Positions 31,925-39,966 of a stretch of 43,826 nt of DNA are shown here, in pieces (positions within the stretch are counted from its first letter, which is position 1; each line of letters opens with the position of its first letter). The DNA comes from Bacteriovoracaceae bacterium (GTDB taxonomy: Bacteria; Bdellovibrionota; Bacteriovoracia; Bacteriovoracales; Bacteriovoracaceae). The stretch is taken from the NCBI GenBank assembly GCA_947461175.1, contig CANHIY010000009.1:1-43826 (forward strand). Reading direction: 5' to 3'. The notes beneath the pieces were generated by a model, which saw nothing but the letters and a program-made list of their open reading frames with translations, had not been told where the DNA came from and searched no databases. The translations under genes were made by a program, and so were the position numbers.

Positions 31925-33797
31925 AAGTACTCCTTGTTATGAATTCTTCATTTCTTGATATGATTACGGATGAGGTAATTTTTTTTATTTTCAACATGTG
32001 ATTTAGTTCATTTAGCTCTTTAGCAAAGTAGTTCTTATCTAATATAGATAACAGAGTATTCATGTGTATCTCGGCTTCCGTCTCCAGTGTTGACTTCATT
32101 TTAGTTAGAAAATACTGAAATTGATTTTTGAACTCAATCTCATTAGGTACACCATAAACGCTCTTAATTACTTCCCAAGGCGCAAGACTCAGGACCTTAA
32201 GTTCTTGAGAAATTGTCAAAACCTGATGTTTCAAGGTGCTGTCTTTATTAAAAAATTTCATTACTTTTGATGGAATGGTCTGGAGATACTTCGCAGCGAG
32301 AAGTCTTTCCAAATGATGGATCTTCAAGATTATCATTTTTTGTTCATTGACATCATACCTTTCTAGATCGTCAAAAAGATTTTGATATTCAATAAATCGC
32401 TTCTCAGCTGAAAGATTTTTAAGAAATTCACTGAAGGATATATTCGAAAACGAAGGAATAAATTTTTTCAAAAACTGGAAACTTTCATAAAAATTCTTAT
32501 GCATACTTTCTACTAAATACCCCTTATCTTTAAGCTCTTGCCTCGTTAGAGTATCAATACCATAAGCAGTAAAGTTGTTTTTTGAGTTAATAATGTCTTT
32601 ATAAATCCTAAGTGGGGTGGTGGAGCGAATTAAAGCACTCTCAGAATCAGTCAGAACTGAAGATAATTGTTTTACGGCCTCAGTTCCACAATTATTATCC
32701 AAAAAATAGTACTTTCCCTGATAAGTCCAAAAACGTTCAATTGTTAAATTTAAAAAATCTTTTTTTTGATCAAGACTTAAATTCAGTGGGATGCTTATTA
32801 GGTCTCTAAGTTCAAATTTGGTGTATTCCTGAAGAACCTCCATATAACGAAGTAAGTACAATTGGGAAGGATACTTTCCCGTTAAACCACTGGCGTAATT
32901 AATTGATGGGTCACTGATTTTTGCTCGATAACTTAAAACAACATGATGAGAAATGTCTTGTAAACAATCCTCACTTATCTCAGTACGAAAAGGTGCACAA
33001 ATAACAAGCCTAAACATTGCATGCCCCCATCGGGACATCAGTGACTCTCCCTTTGAGGCAAATAAGTAATGAATCTGATAAACTCTTTTGGGGTCAATTG
33101 AGGCCTTTGTTCGGTAGTGGTCCTCAAGGAAAGAGGATTGAAGTAAAATGTCATAATTTTTCTTACAAATTCGTTTGAGCTGAATCCCCAATCTTTTCGA
33201 TAAGTATTGGGCACTCGCTGGTTTACGGCACTCATATTCAGGATCCAAAATCAAATACTCAGCATTCACAGCAAGTGACTCTTCAAGATTTTTAAACTCA
33301 TAGGGGTCTGGGGATACTTCAAGAACTTGGTTAATGACTTTTTTCTTACTATTCAAAGTAATCTTCTTTACACCCACAATTCTTTGAAACTCTGGATCTA
33401 GGCTTATCTTTTCATGATTGTCTTTGACATGAGTGAGTTCATGTATGAGGACAGCTTTTAATAACTTTAAGAAAGTTCCATGGCCGCAATGAAAAAGAGT
33501 GGTATTTGTTTTTGCCAAAAGAATTAGTTGAGTATTTACAAAAATTTTATTCTGCTTCAAAAATCCGAGCTTCGTTTCTTCGCTCATTTGGCATAAATTA
33601 TCTGTGAGACTTTCAGTATTTGATGATGGAAACTCCTCCACAATAATATCCCCATCTACAGAGGACAAAAAATCAGAAGGAAGGATGCGGACAACCTCAT
33701 TTATTACACTAGCAAAAAAAATATTCTCTCCATTTATTTTCACCCCGGCCTGAGCAAAATTAATAGAGAAGAATAAGGCCAATAAGATATATTTCAT
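31914..33797 (-). CDS. HExxH metallopeptidase-like / DUF4105 (Lnb_N-like) fusion, exported
   Basis: A 627-residue protein with signal peptide (MKYILLALFFSINFAQA). The N-terminal part has a zincin motif HELTH (H119, E120, H123) in AVLIHELTHVKD, followed about 50 residues later by an acidic ESLAVNAEYLILDP segment that could supply the third ligand. The central part (about 235-400) is DUF4105-like: SRWGHAMFRL (H259) and FLDNNCGTEA (C370), the His/Cys pair of a permuted papain-like fold also found in Lnb-type lipoprotein N-acyltransferases. The C-terminal 200 residues are helical. ATG 33797 is chosen over TTG 33812 by signal-peptide fit. Substrate unknown; periplasmic. Confidence 0.75.
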   Translation of the reverse strand: MKYILLALFFSINFAQAGVKINGENIFFASVINEVVRILPSDFLSSVDGDIIVEEFPSSNTESLTDNLCQMSEETKLGFLKQNKIFVNTQLILLAKTNTTLFHCGHGTFLKLLKAVLIHELTHVKDNHEKISLDPEFQRIVGVKKITLNSKKKVINQVLEVSPDPYEFKNLEESLAVNAEYLILDPEYECRKPASAQYLSKRLGIQLKRICKKNYDILLQSSFLEDHYRTKASIDPKRVYQIHYLFASKGESLMSRWGHAMFRLVICAPFRTEISEDCLQDISHHVVLSYRAKISDPSINYASGLTGKYPSQLYLLRYMEVLQEYTKFELRDLISIPLNLSLDQKKDFLNLTIERFWTYQGKYYFLDNNCGTEAVKQLSSVLTDSESALIRSTTPLRIYKDIINSKNNFTAYGIDTLTRQELKDKGYLVESMHKNFYESFQFLKKFIPSFSNISFSEFLKNLSAEKRFIEYQNLFDDLERYDVNEQKMIILKIHHLERLLAAKYLQTIPSKVMKFFNKDSTLKHQVLTISQELKVLSLAPWEVIKSVYGVPNEIEFKNQFQYFLTKMKSTLETEAEIHMNTLLSILDKNYFAKELNELNHMLKIKKITSSVIISRNEEFITRSTYEK

Positions 33798-33833
33798 AGG
33801 ATCAACCCTCAATTCATTGAAATATACCCCAAC

Positions 33834-33892
33834 TTCATGCCCATTATGTTCAAAGCATGAATTTTTTAGATCAGTCGTCTAAAAATTAGACG
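33834..33892 (-). promoter_or_regulatory. Cluster of inverted repeats upstream of the DUF4105 gene
   Basis: Three perfect inverted repeats lie within 60 bp. TTCATGC/GCATGAA is at 33834-33840 and 33855-33861. TTTTTAGA/TCTAAAAA is at 33863-33870 and 33878-33885. CGTCTAA/TTAGACG is at 33876-33882 and 33886-33892. The last two share an arm, so on the minus-strand RNA only one hairpin can form at a time. They precede the DUF4105 ATG by about 40-95 nt, fitting an operator, terminator or attenuator. Confidence 0.45.
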
Positions 33893-33951
33893 GCATTAAA
33901 CACCTAGGATTAAAATCTGATGAGAATGAGGGACCTGAGTAGTAGGTAATC

Positions 33952-34407
33952 TTAGCTCTTCATCCACTCATAAAGGTGGTAATGTTCCCGGTCCATTTCA
34001 AGTTCAGTATAGACTTTTTGGGCCACAAGATTTGTCTTATCCACATACAGCCTAAGTCCCCTTAATTCTGGTGAGCTAAGAACATTTTCCTTTAAATGAA
34101 GGTATAAGGCCTTAAAGACTCCGCCCCTTCTAAATTTGGGTTCAACATAGACAGAATGAATCCAAAGAACCGTTCCATTTCTCCAATCGCTCCACTCAGA
34201 AATGGTGAGAAGGCACCCTACAATATGACCATCAACTTCTGCCACCCAGTATTTTCCCTTAGTGGGATCATCCAAAACAGCTGAAACGCCCATGTGAACA
34301 ATAGAAGGATCTAAATTTAGATTTTCCGTCTCCAAGGCCATTTTGATCTGAAACTGGGCGATGGTATCAATGTCAAATAAAAGACCAGGACGAATTAAAA
34401 TACTCAA
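33952..34407 (-). CDS. GNAT family N-acetyltransferase
   Basis: A 151-residue acetyl-CoA-dependent acetyltransferase. The GNAT core runs from IRPGLLFDIDTI to YVEPKFRRGGVFKALYLHL, where RRGGVF is motif A (R/Q-x-x-G-x-G/A, here without the last glycine). The C-terminal LYVDKTNLVAQKVYTELEM is the typical beta-strand-helix region. The substrate is unknown. The ATG overlaps the DUF6952 stop by 4 nt, so it is the last gene in the rapA-trx-DUF6952 run. Confidence 0.87.
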   Translation of the reverse strand: MSILIRPGLLFDIDTIAQFQIKMALETENLNLDPSIVHMGVSAVLDDPTKGKYWVAEVDGHIVGCLLTISEWSDWRNGTVLWIHSVYVEPKFRRGGVFKALYLHLKENVLSSPELRGLRLYVDKTNLVAQKVYTELEMDREHYHLYEWMKS

Positions 34408-34640
34408 CTCAAGACTCCTCGGATTCTTTTTGAAAATTCTCTTACCGCCTCGTTCATAGGGATCCCTTTGTCCAATAAACAGCGCAGTTCTGCACCCATG
34501 AGATAATCACTCATTTGTGCTCCAGGATCCTCCTGGGTTTTAATGGGAGGCGTACCAGTAGATTCAAATTCATCGGCGAATTTATTAAGCTCCTCCGCTG
34601 TATACTTCTGAGCAAGATCCTTTATTGATTTAATATCCAT
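34404..34640 (-). CDS. DUF6952-like small protein, 78 aa
   Basis: A short helical cytoplasmic protein beginning MDIKSIKDLAQKYTAEEL. I recognise the start and the C-terminal DKGIPMNEAVREFSKRIRG as resembling the DUF6952 family, which tends to sit beside thioredoxin-like genes, as here. No catalytic residues are apparent. It is 2 nt after the thioredoxin-like gene and overlaps the GNAT start by 4 nt, so all are translated together. Possible accessory to the thioredoxin-like protein. Confidence 0.7.
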   Translation of the reverse strand: MDIKSIKDLAQKYTAEELNKFADEFESTGTPPIKTQEDPGAQMSDYLMGAELRCLLDKGIPMNEAVREFSKRIRGVLS

Positions 34641-34642
34641 AA

Positions 34643-34957
34643 TTATACCTTCATGCTTTGAACAAATTCTCTAAACGCTTCTTCCTTTGTTACTGAAACC
34701 AGCCCCTCAGGATTTCCCATTTTAAAACACCCCACTGAGGGAAGACCAGGAAGAGTCACCATTTCTTTGATTTTTGGATTCTTTTCGACATCAATCTTGA
34801 AAATTTTCACATTTTCTTCTTGGGCAACTTTCAAAAACATAGGAGCGGCCACACGACAGGAACCACACCAGGAGGCATAAAAGTCTATAAAAACTAAGGG
34901 TTCATTTTCAATGACATCAAAAATAGTCTCATCAGTTAATTCAAGCATACCAGCCAT
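34643..34957 (-). CDS. Thioredoxin-like protein
   Basis: A 104-residue cytoplasmic thioredoxin-fold protein. The active site is WCGSC (C31, C34) instead of the canonical WCGPC. The cis-proline is in LPGLPSVGCFK, and DVEKNPKIKEM matches the thioredoxin helix-strand pattern. The serine in place of proline should alter redox potential. It starts 9 nt after the rapA stop and precedes the DUF6952 gene by 2 nt. It probably reduces a specific partner rather than being the housekeeping thioredoxin. Confidence 0.87.
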   Translation of the reverse strand: MAGMLELTDETIFDVIENEPLVFIDFYASWCGSCRVAAPMFLKVAQEENVKIFKIDVEKNPKIKEMVTLPGLPSVGCFKMGNPEGLVSVTKEEAFREFVQSMKV

Positions 34958-34966
34958 TTTAAACTC

Positions 34967-37696
34967 CTATATGATTATGCGAATAGAATCCAACGAAAGC
35001 TCCGCTAGATCCATGGCCTTTAACATATTGTCTCGATGAAATCTAAGTAACAAGATCTCTGTTTCAGAAACTGTTGGGTTTACTTTTCTCAAAGCCTCCA
35101 GCCTCTCGATTTCAGAATTCATGAACTTAAGCATTTCTTCCTTAAATTTTTCTTTATACTGCCTGGCACGGGGAATACACAACTCCTTACCCTTTTTTAT
35201 GCAATCTTTGATAAATTCCTTAGGTAACTCTTTAAGTTGAGATCTTTTTTCCTGATCAATAAATTGGACATGATCATCAATAAACTTTTTAGGCATTTTT
35301 TGAGTTAAATCCTGAAGTTGAGCATTTAAAAGGACTCTTAAAGGAGTTGGTGGGAACCATTTAGAAAGCTGTAGTTTCTTTTCTGCGACAGCATTTAAAA
35401 CGAAATATCCTTCAAAGAGAAACTGCTCCTTTGAGGGTGTCTTCCATGTTCCAATAGTTACATTTCCCATTTCTTTTGAAGAAATGAAATCCATAATTCC
35501 ATTGACCATAGGATGATCCCAGGTCAGGAATGTTATATCTTCCCTGGTTAAGGCCATTTTTCGATTAAAGGTGACTGTCATCCCCTCATTCTCAAGCCCG
35601 GGGAAATGCGGCAAATACATGTTGTCACCTGGACGGATGAAGAAAGTATGGGGATCATTCATATCCTCTGTTTCAACCCCAAGCTGATTCCAAAGATTTA
35701 ACATGAAATCACGTAACTCATCTGAATCATCAACGGCCTTAAAGGTCTTAATGAATTCCATCGCCTTATGGTGATTAAAAGAGTTTATTTCGACCAATTG
35801 ATCTTGTCCCTCCTCTAATCTTTTCTCGATCCCTTGATGAATTTCTTTGGTTTTCTTCAAAAAGTGACCAAATTCCTTCTCTGGATAATTGCCCTCTTGA
35901 GTTTTTTTCAGTAATTCGAGAAATTCATTTCGAACATTCGCATAGAGTTCTGTTGCCCCTCTTGGAGACGATTCAAAGGCATTAAATCCTTCATGATACC
36001 ATTTCATGAGAAGTTCATCTGGAGATGACTCCACATAAGGAACATGAATTTGGATATCGTTTTTCTGTCCAATACGGTCAAGACGTCCAATCCTTTGTTC
36101 CAAAAGATCCGGTAACTGAGGAAGATCAAACAAGATGAGGTGACGGGCAAATTCAAAGTTTCTTCCCTCAGAGCCGATTTCAGTACTAAGAAGAATATTG
36201 GCCCCATCCGGATCAGCAAAATAAGCGGCTTGTCGGTCTCGATTCATTAAATTCATTCCAGAATGAAAGAAAGCAATTTTGGAGGTGGTTTTTTCCTTTA
36301 ATACTTTCTCAAGCTCAATTACAAGTTCCTTTTCGTGGCAGATGAGTAGGATTTTATCATTTTTATTTTTTTCTACAAAATCAGATAACCAAAGGGACTT
36401 CTGTTCAAAGATTTTTTTTTCTGTGTTTTTTCCTTTTCCGAGCTTAACTAGACGAGGGTGAAAAATTCTTTTTGGAAAAAACTCTGCATAAGAAGCCATC
36501 GTTTTTCGAGTATTCCTGAAATAGACTCTCCCTGTACCATGACGGTCAACAAGCATTTGCAAGGTCTTGTCTTTGTCATCTGTATCAACTCCAACTTTTT
36601 GTTTAAGAAGTTTTTTATCTTCACCATTTAAAGGTGACCCTTTAATAAGTTTATTCGCAAGCAAAGTGATTGGTTGATAGCTCGTAGTTTCTTCGATGAA
36701 TTGATTGAAATTATGAAAACGATTTGGATCTAAAAGATGAAGTCGGGCGTAATGACCGGCCAGACCAAGGATTTCAGGAGTACCGGAAAGAAGTAAAATT
36801 CCGGGCGTATTTTTGGATAGTGCTGCAACGAAGTCATACTCAAGAGAAGAATTATCCGGAGCCCATCTTAATTGATGGGCCTCATCTACAACCAGCAAGT
36901 CCCATGTTGAATCCATTGCCTGCTCCAATAGCCAATCCTCTTTCATAAGGTACTTCAAAGAAGCAATGTATAACTGACCCTCTTCAAAGGGACGATCTCC
37001 TCGCTCTAATTTGGATTCGTGATTGATGGTTTGAAATGTTAGCTGAAACTTCCTTAGCATTTCCACAAACCATTGATAAACAAGAGAGTCCGGCACTAAT
37101 ATCAAACAACGCTCTACCCTACCGGTAAGGATCAATTGGTGGAGGATGAGTCCAGCTTCAATAGTTTTCCCTAAACCAACTTCATCTGCGAGAAGGACTC
37201 TTGGTCTAGATCTTTTCGCGACTTCACTGGCCACATATAACTGATGGGGAATAATACTCAAACGAGGTCCCACAAAACCTTTTACTGGGGAAATGTGGAG
37301 TTTTCTTTGATTAAGTAAAACGTCATACCGGAGCTTGAATAATTCATTCGAATCAATGTTTCCGGCAAAAAGTCTCTCTTCCGGTTTAGAGAAAGACAAT
37401 GTATCAGATAGGATTGATTCCGATATGGTTTTCCCTTGCCCATGGTAACTAACAATACCGAGAGTTTCTGAAGTTGACTCAACCATCAGTTGCACCCCGT
37501 CTTTAGAGGTCACTTCATCTCCTGCGAGAAAAAGAATCCTCCGCAAAGGTGCGGTCATAAAACCGTATTTCCGATCAACTTTAGCAGCAGGAAAAAAACA
37601 AGTAACCGTTTTAGATTCAATCTCAATAATAACTCCGAGACCAAGCTCCGGCTCCGATTCTGATATCCAGCGCTGTCCTACAATGAATTGCTTCAT
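34967..37696 (-). CDS. rapA: RNA polymerase-associated SNF2/SWI2 ATPase RapA (HepA) type
   Basis: A 909-residue Swi2/Snf2 ATPase. The N-terminal part (1-100) has Tudor-like beta modules (VGQRWISESEPELGLGVIIEI) that bind RNA polymerase. Walker A is DEVGLGKT (171-178), motif II is DEAHQ (271-275), helicase motifs IV-VI include HSGMNLMNRDRQAAYF, TEIGSEGRNFEFARHLILFDLP and LLEQRIGRLDRIGQ. A RapA_C-like region follows. E. coli RapA is about 968 residues, so this is slightly short. RapA recycles stalled polymerase. It leads a minus-strand run with a thioredoxin-like gene, DUF6952 and GNAT. Confidence 0.94.
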   Translation of the reverse strand: MKQFIVGQRWISESEPELGLGVIIEIESKTVTCFFPAAKVDRKYGFMTAPLRRILFLAGDEVTSKDGVQLMVESTSETLGIVSYHGQGKTISESILSDTLSFSKPEERLFAGNIDSNELFKLRYDVLLNQRKLHISPVKGFVGPRLSIIPHQLYVASEVAKRSRPRVLLADEVGLGKTIEAGLILHQLILTGRVERCLILVPDSLVYQWFVEMLRKFQLTFQTINHESKLERGDRPFEEGQLYIASLKYLMKEDWLLEQAMDSTWDLLVVDEAHQLRWAPDNSSLEYDFVAALSKNTPGILLLSGTPEILGLAGHYARLHLLDPNRFHNFNQFIEETTSYQPITLLANKLIKGSPLNGEDKKLLKQKVGVDTDDKDKTLQMLVDRHGTGRVYFRNTRKTMASYAEFFPKRIFHPRLVKLGKGKNTEKKIFEQKSLWLSDFVEKNKNDKILLICHEKELVIELEKVLKEKTTSKIAFFHSGMNLMNRDRQAAYFADPDGANILLSTEIGSEGRNFEFARHLILFDLPQLPDLLEQRIGRLDRIGQKNDIQIHVPYVESSPDELLMKWYHEGFNAFESSPRGATELYANVRNEFLELLKKTQEGNYPEKEFGHFLKKTKEIHQGIEKRLEEGQDQLVEINSFNHHKAMEFIKTFKAVDDSDELRDFMLNLWNQLGVETEDMNDPHTFFIRPGDNMYLPHFPGLENEGMTVTFNRKMALTREDITFLTWDHPMVNGIMDFISSKEMGNVTIGTWKTPSKEQFLFEGYFVLNAVAEKKLQLSKWFPPTPLRVLLNAQLQDLTQKMPKKFIDDHVQFIDQEKRSQLKELPKEFIKDCIKKGKELCIPRARQYKEKFKEEMLKFMNSEIERLEALRKVNPTVSETEILLLRFHRDNMLKAMDLAELSLDSIRIII

Positions 37697-37772
37697 CTAA
37701 CCTCCGTCCAGGGTGACAAATCCCTTATCATGAGACAAGATAATATCAAAGTACGAAGAGGGCCAAAAGCTT

Positions 37773-38972
37773 ATGTTAAAAAAAACATCCATGATTTTGA
37801 CGATATTTTTATTATTCGCGAGTTTTAGCCTACATTCCAGAAGCTTTAACCCTGGAACATGGAAATTTGAACTAAAAACGACCCACGGAACTGTTCCCTT
37901 TATCATCCATGTTTTAAACAACCAAGATAAGTATTCTGCCCTCCTCCATAATGGAGCCGAAAAAATTCCTCTGGAAGTCAAACTCTCAGACACAGGTATC
38001 TCGATCCCTATTCAAAGTTTTGAATTATCTCTTGAGCTCAATTATCCACAAAATGGAGTTATGTATGGGCACTTGGTTCGCCATAATAAATATCCCAAAT
38101 TAAAAACTCCCGTTAGTGCAACTTGGGGAAAACTTACGCGTTTTCAAGAATCCGATGCTCCTCCTTCCGTGGATTTAACTGGTAAGTGGGCTGTGACCTT
38201 AACCCATGATACAAGTGAAAAAGAAAGGGGTGTTTTAATTTTTAAACAGCATAAAAATAAGATCGAAGGAAGTATTCTTACTCCCACGGGTGATTACCGG
38301 TACATGGAGGGAATAGTTACTGATAATAAATTCAAGGCAGCAAGTTTTGATGGAGTTTACAATTACCTATTTACCGGTGAAATCATTGAAGGAAAACTTA
38401 AGGCAGAGATCCTAAACTCCTATAAAACTCAAGTTGAAGGAATCAGAGATGATAAAGCAGCTCTGCCTGACGCTTATGCACAAACAAAAATAAGTTCCTT
38501 AAAATTTGAATTCCCGGATGTATTTGGTAAGAAAGTTAATTTAAAAGACGAAAAATTTAAAAATAAACCCGTCATCATCCAAATTTTTGGATCTTGGTGC
38601 CCAAATTGTTTAGATGAAATGAATTTTCTCATCCAATGGTCTTCCCAAAACTCAAACCGTTCTATTGAAATCCTGGCCTTGGCTTTTGAACGTAGCCTGG
38701 ATACCAAGGGAGCGAAAGCCCAACTTTTAAAAACTTACAAAAAATACCAAATTCCCTACACTGTTTTGCTTGCAGGCTCCACCTCGGAAGATAAGCCCAT
38801 GGAGAAGTTAAAAGGCTTAAAGAATTTCATTTCTTTTCCAACAACCATTTTCCTTAACAAGAACCATGAAGTTGTTAAAGTGCATACTGGTTTCAGTGGC
38901 CCCAGCACAGGAGAATATTATGATAAATGGAAAAATGAATTTAATACAATTGTTGATGAACTCTTAAAGTAA
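37773..38972 (+). CDS. TlpA-like thioredoxin-fold redoxin with beta-rich N-domain, exported
   Basis: A 399-residue protein with an N-terminal signal or TM segment (residues 7-20). Residues 25-230 are beta-rich, with the repeated pattern GKWAVTL...GSI...YRYMEGIV found in TlpA proteins of the periplasm that carry an N-terminal lipocalin-like domain. The C-terminal thioredoxin domain (245-399) has WCPNC (C276, C279) and the cis-proline in SFPTTIFL. It probably reduces disulfides or a cytochrome-maturation substrate in the periplasm. GAGGG lies about 10 nt upstream of ATG. The stop overlaps the DUF486 start by 1 nt (TAATG). Confidence 0.83.
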   Translation: MLKKTSMILTIFLLFASFSLHSRSFNPGTWKFELKTTHGTVPFIIHVLNNQDKYSALLHNGAEKIPLEVKLSDTGISIPIQSFELSLELNYPQNGVMYGHLVRHNKYPKLKTPVSATWGKLTRFQESDAPPSVDLTGKWAVTLTHDTSEKERGVLIFKQHKNKIEGSILTPTGDYRYMEGIVTDNKFKAASFDGVYNYLFTGEIIEGKLKAEILNSYKTQVEGIRDDKAALPDAYAQTKISSLKFEFPDVFGKKVNLKDEKFKNKPVIIQIFGSWCPNCLDEMNFLIQWSSQNSNRSIEILALAFERSLDTKGAKAQLLKTYKKYQIPYTVLLAGSTSEDKPMEKLKGLKNFISFPTTIFLNKNHEVVKVHTGFSGPSTGEYYDKWKNEFNTIVDELLK

Positions 38973-39304
38973 TGATTAAAACCATTTTTCTCTTATTACT
39001 TTCAAATGTCTTCATGACTTACGCCTGGTATGGGCATCTTAAAAGTCTAGGAAGTAAACCATTCTGGATAGCAATCCTCGCGAGTTGGGGAATTGCTTTT
39101 TTCGAGTATTGTTTTCAAGTCCCGGCCAATCGAATTGGGTATCAGCATTTTAGCCTAGCACAGCTAAAGATCATACAAGAAGTAATCACCATGATTGTTT
39201 TTTCTGGTTTCGCCATCTTTTTTATGAAGGAGAATCTGAATAAAAACTTTATTTATGCTTCAATTTGTTTAGTTGGTGCTGTTTATTTCATATTCAAAAA
39301 ATAG
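38972..39304 (+). CDS. DUF486 family DMT membrane protein
   Basis: A 110-residue membrane protein with four helices. The segments YAWYGHLK, GIAFFEYCFQVPANRIGY and QEVITMIVFSGFAIFFMKE are characteristic of the DUF486 (PF04342) group, a small member of the drug/metabolite transporter superfamily. It likely acts as an oligomer. The substrate is unknown. The start overlaps the TlpA-like gene stop (TAATG), so the two are coupled. It converges with the DUF2231 gene, 17 nt apart. Confidence 0.88.
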   Translation: MIKTIFLLLLSNVFMTYAWYGHLKSLGSKPFWIAILASWGIAFFEYCFQVPANRIGYQHFSLAQLKIIQEVITMIVFSGFAIFFMKENLNKNFIYASICLVGAVYFIFKK

Positions 39305-39321
39305 TTTCTATAAGAGATTCA

Positions 39322-39933
39322 TTAATCTTCTATTTTAGATTCATCATCCAAGGCGCCCTCAGCATCATCACCTGTTCCATAATCGTGCTCATCGGGCTTA
39401 AGACTCTCATTCTCCTCCACGGGATAGGGTGATTCAGATGTCTTCAATCCGGGAGTTGGAAGAAGTCCCTGGGAGCTAGGTTCTTCTAAATAGGCCGATG
39501 CTCCTCCATGTTTATAAACCAACTCTCCCCCAAGCTTCCCTGTTCTATAGGAGAGAAAAATGGAAAAAACACTTATGAAAGCAATAATCATTTTGATAAT
39601 AAAGCCAAGGTCTTTACGAATAAAAAAGACAGCAATAGATAAAACCAAAACAATCACCGTGGAACCCACAAAAATCTCAGCTGCTTCCTCATGTTCATGA
39701 ATCAGTTTTTTTGAAACAACCCTCTCCACAGTCTCTTCCTCAGTTTCTCCAGTCTCCATGGCCATGTAACCAGTCGCTACAATCATAAGCTGTAAAGAAA
39801 TAATAATTAACCAGCTCACAGGATTCATCCTGTTGGTCTTGATTAAATAAGCAAAAGCAACAATGAGTGGGGGAAGAATAACACTTAAGGCAATGGGAAA
39901 ATGGACAACTAGGGGATGATAAGGAACTTCCAT
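39322..39933 (-). CDS. DUF2231 family membrane protein
   Basis: A 203-residue protein opening with HPLVVHFPIAL, the histidine-rich hallmark of DUF2231 (PF09990), and with GELVYKHGGASAYLEEP after the fourth TM. Four hydrophobic helices occur in residues 10-32, 42-57, 90-107 and 112-128. A soluble, acidic tail (SLKPDEHDYGTGDDAEGALDDESKIED) follows, longer than usual. The conserved histidines suggest haem or metal binding. Function is unestablished. It is 33 nt downstream of the PLP decarboxylase gene on the same strand. Confidence 0.83.
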   Translation of the reverse strand: MEVPYHPLVVHFPIALSVILPPLIVAFAYLIKTNRMNPVSWLIIISLQLMIVATGYMAMETGETEEETVERVVSKKLIHEHEEAAEIFVGSTVIVLVLSIAVFFIRKDLGFIIKMIIAFISVFSIFLSYRTGKLGGELVYKHGGASAYLEEPSSQGLLPTPGLKTSESPYPVEENESLKPDEHDYGTGDDAEGALDDESKIED

Positions 39934-39966
39934 GACAACCTCAACGAAGGATTTTTAATAAAGTTA

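Noticed and set aside
37697-37993. 98-residue minus-strand frame upstream of rapA
   Set aside because: It is antisense to the start of the TlpA-like gene, whose signal peptide and domain structure are convincing.
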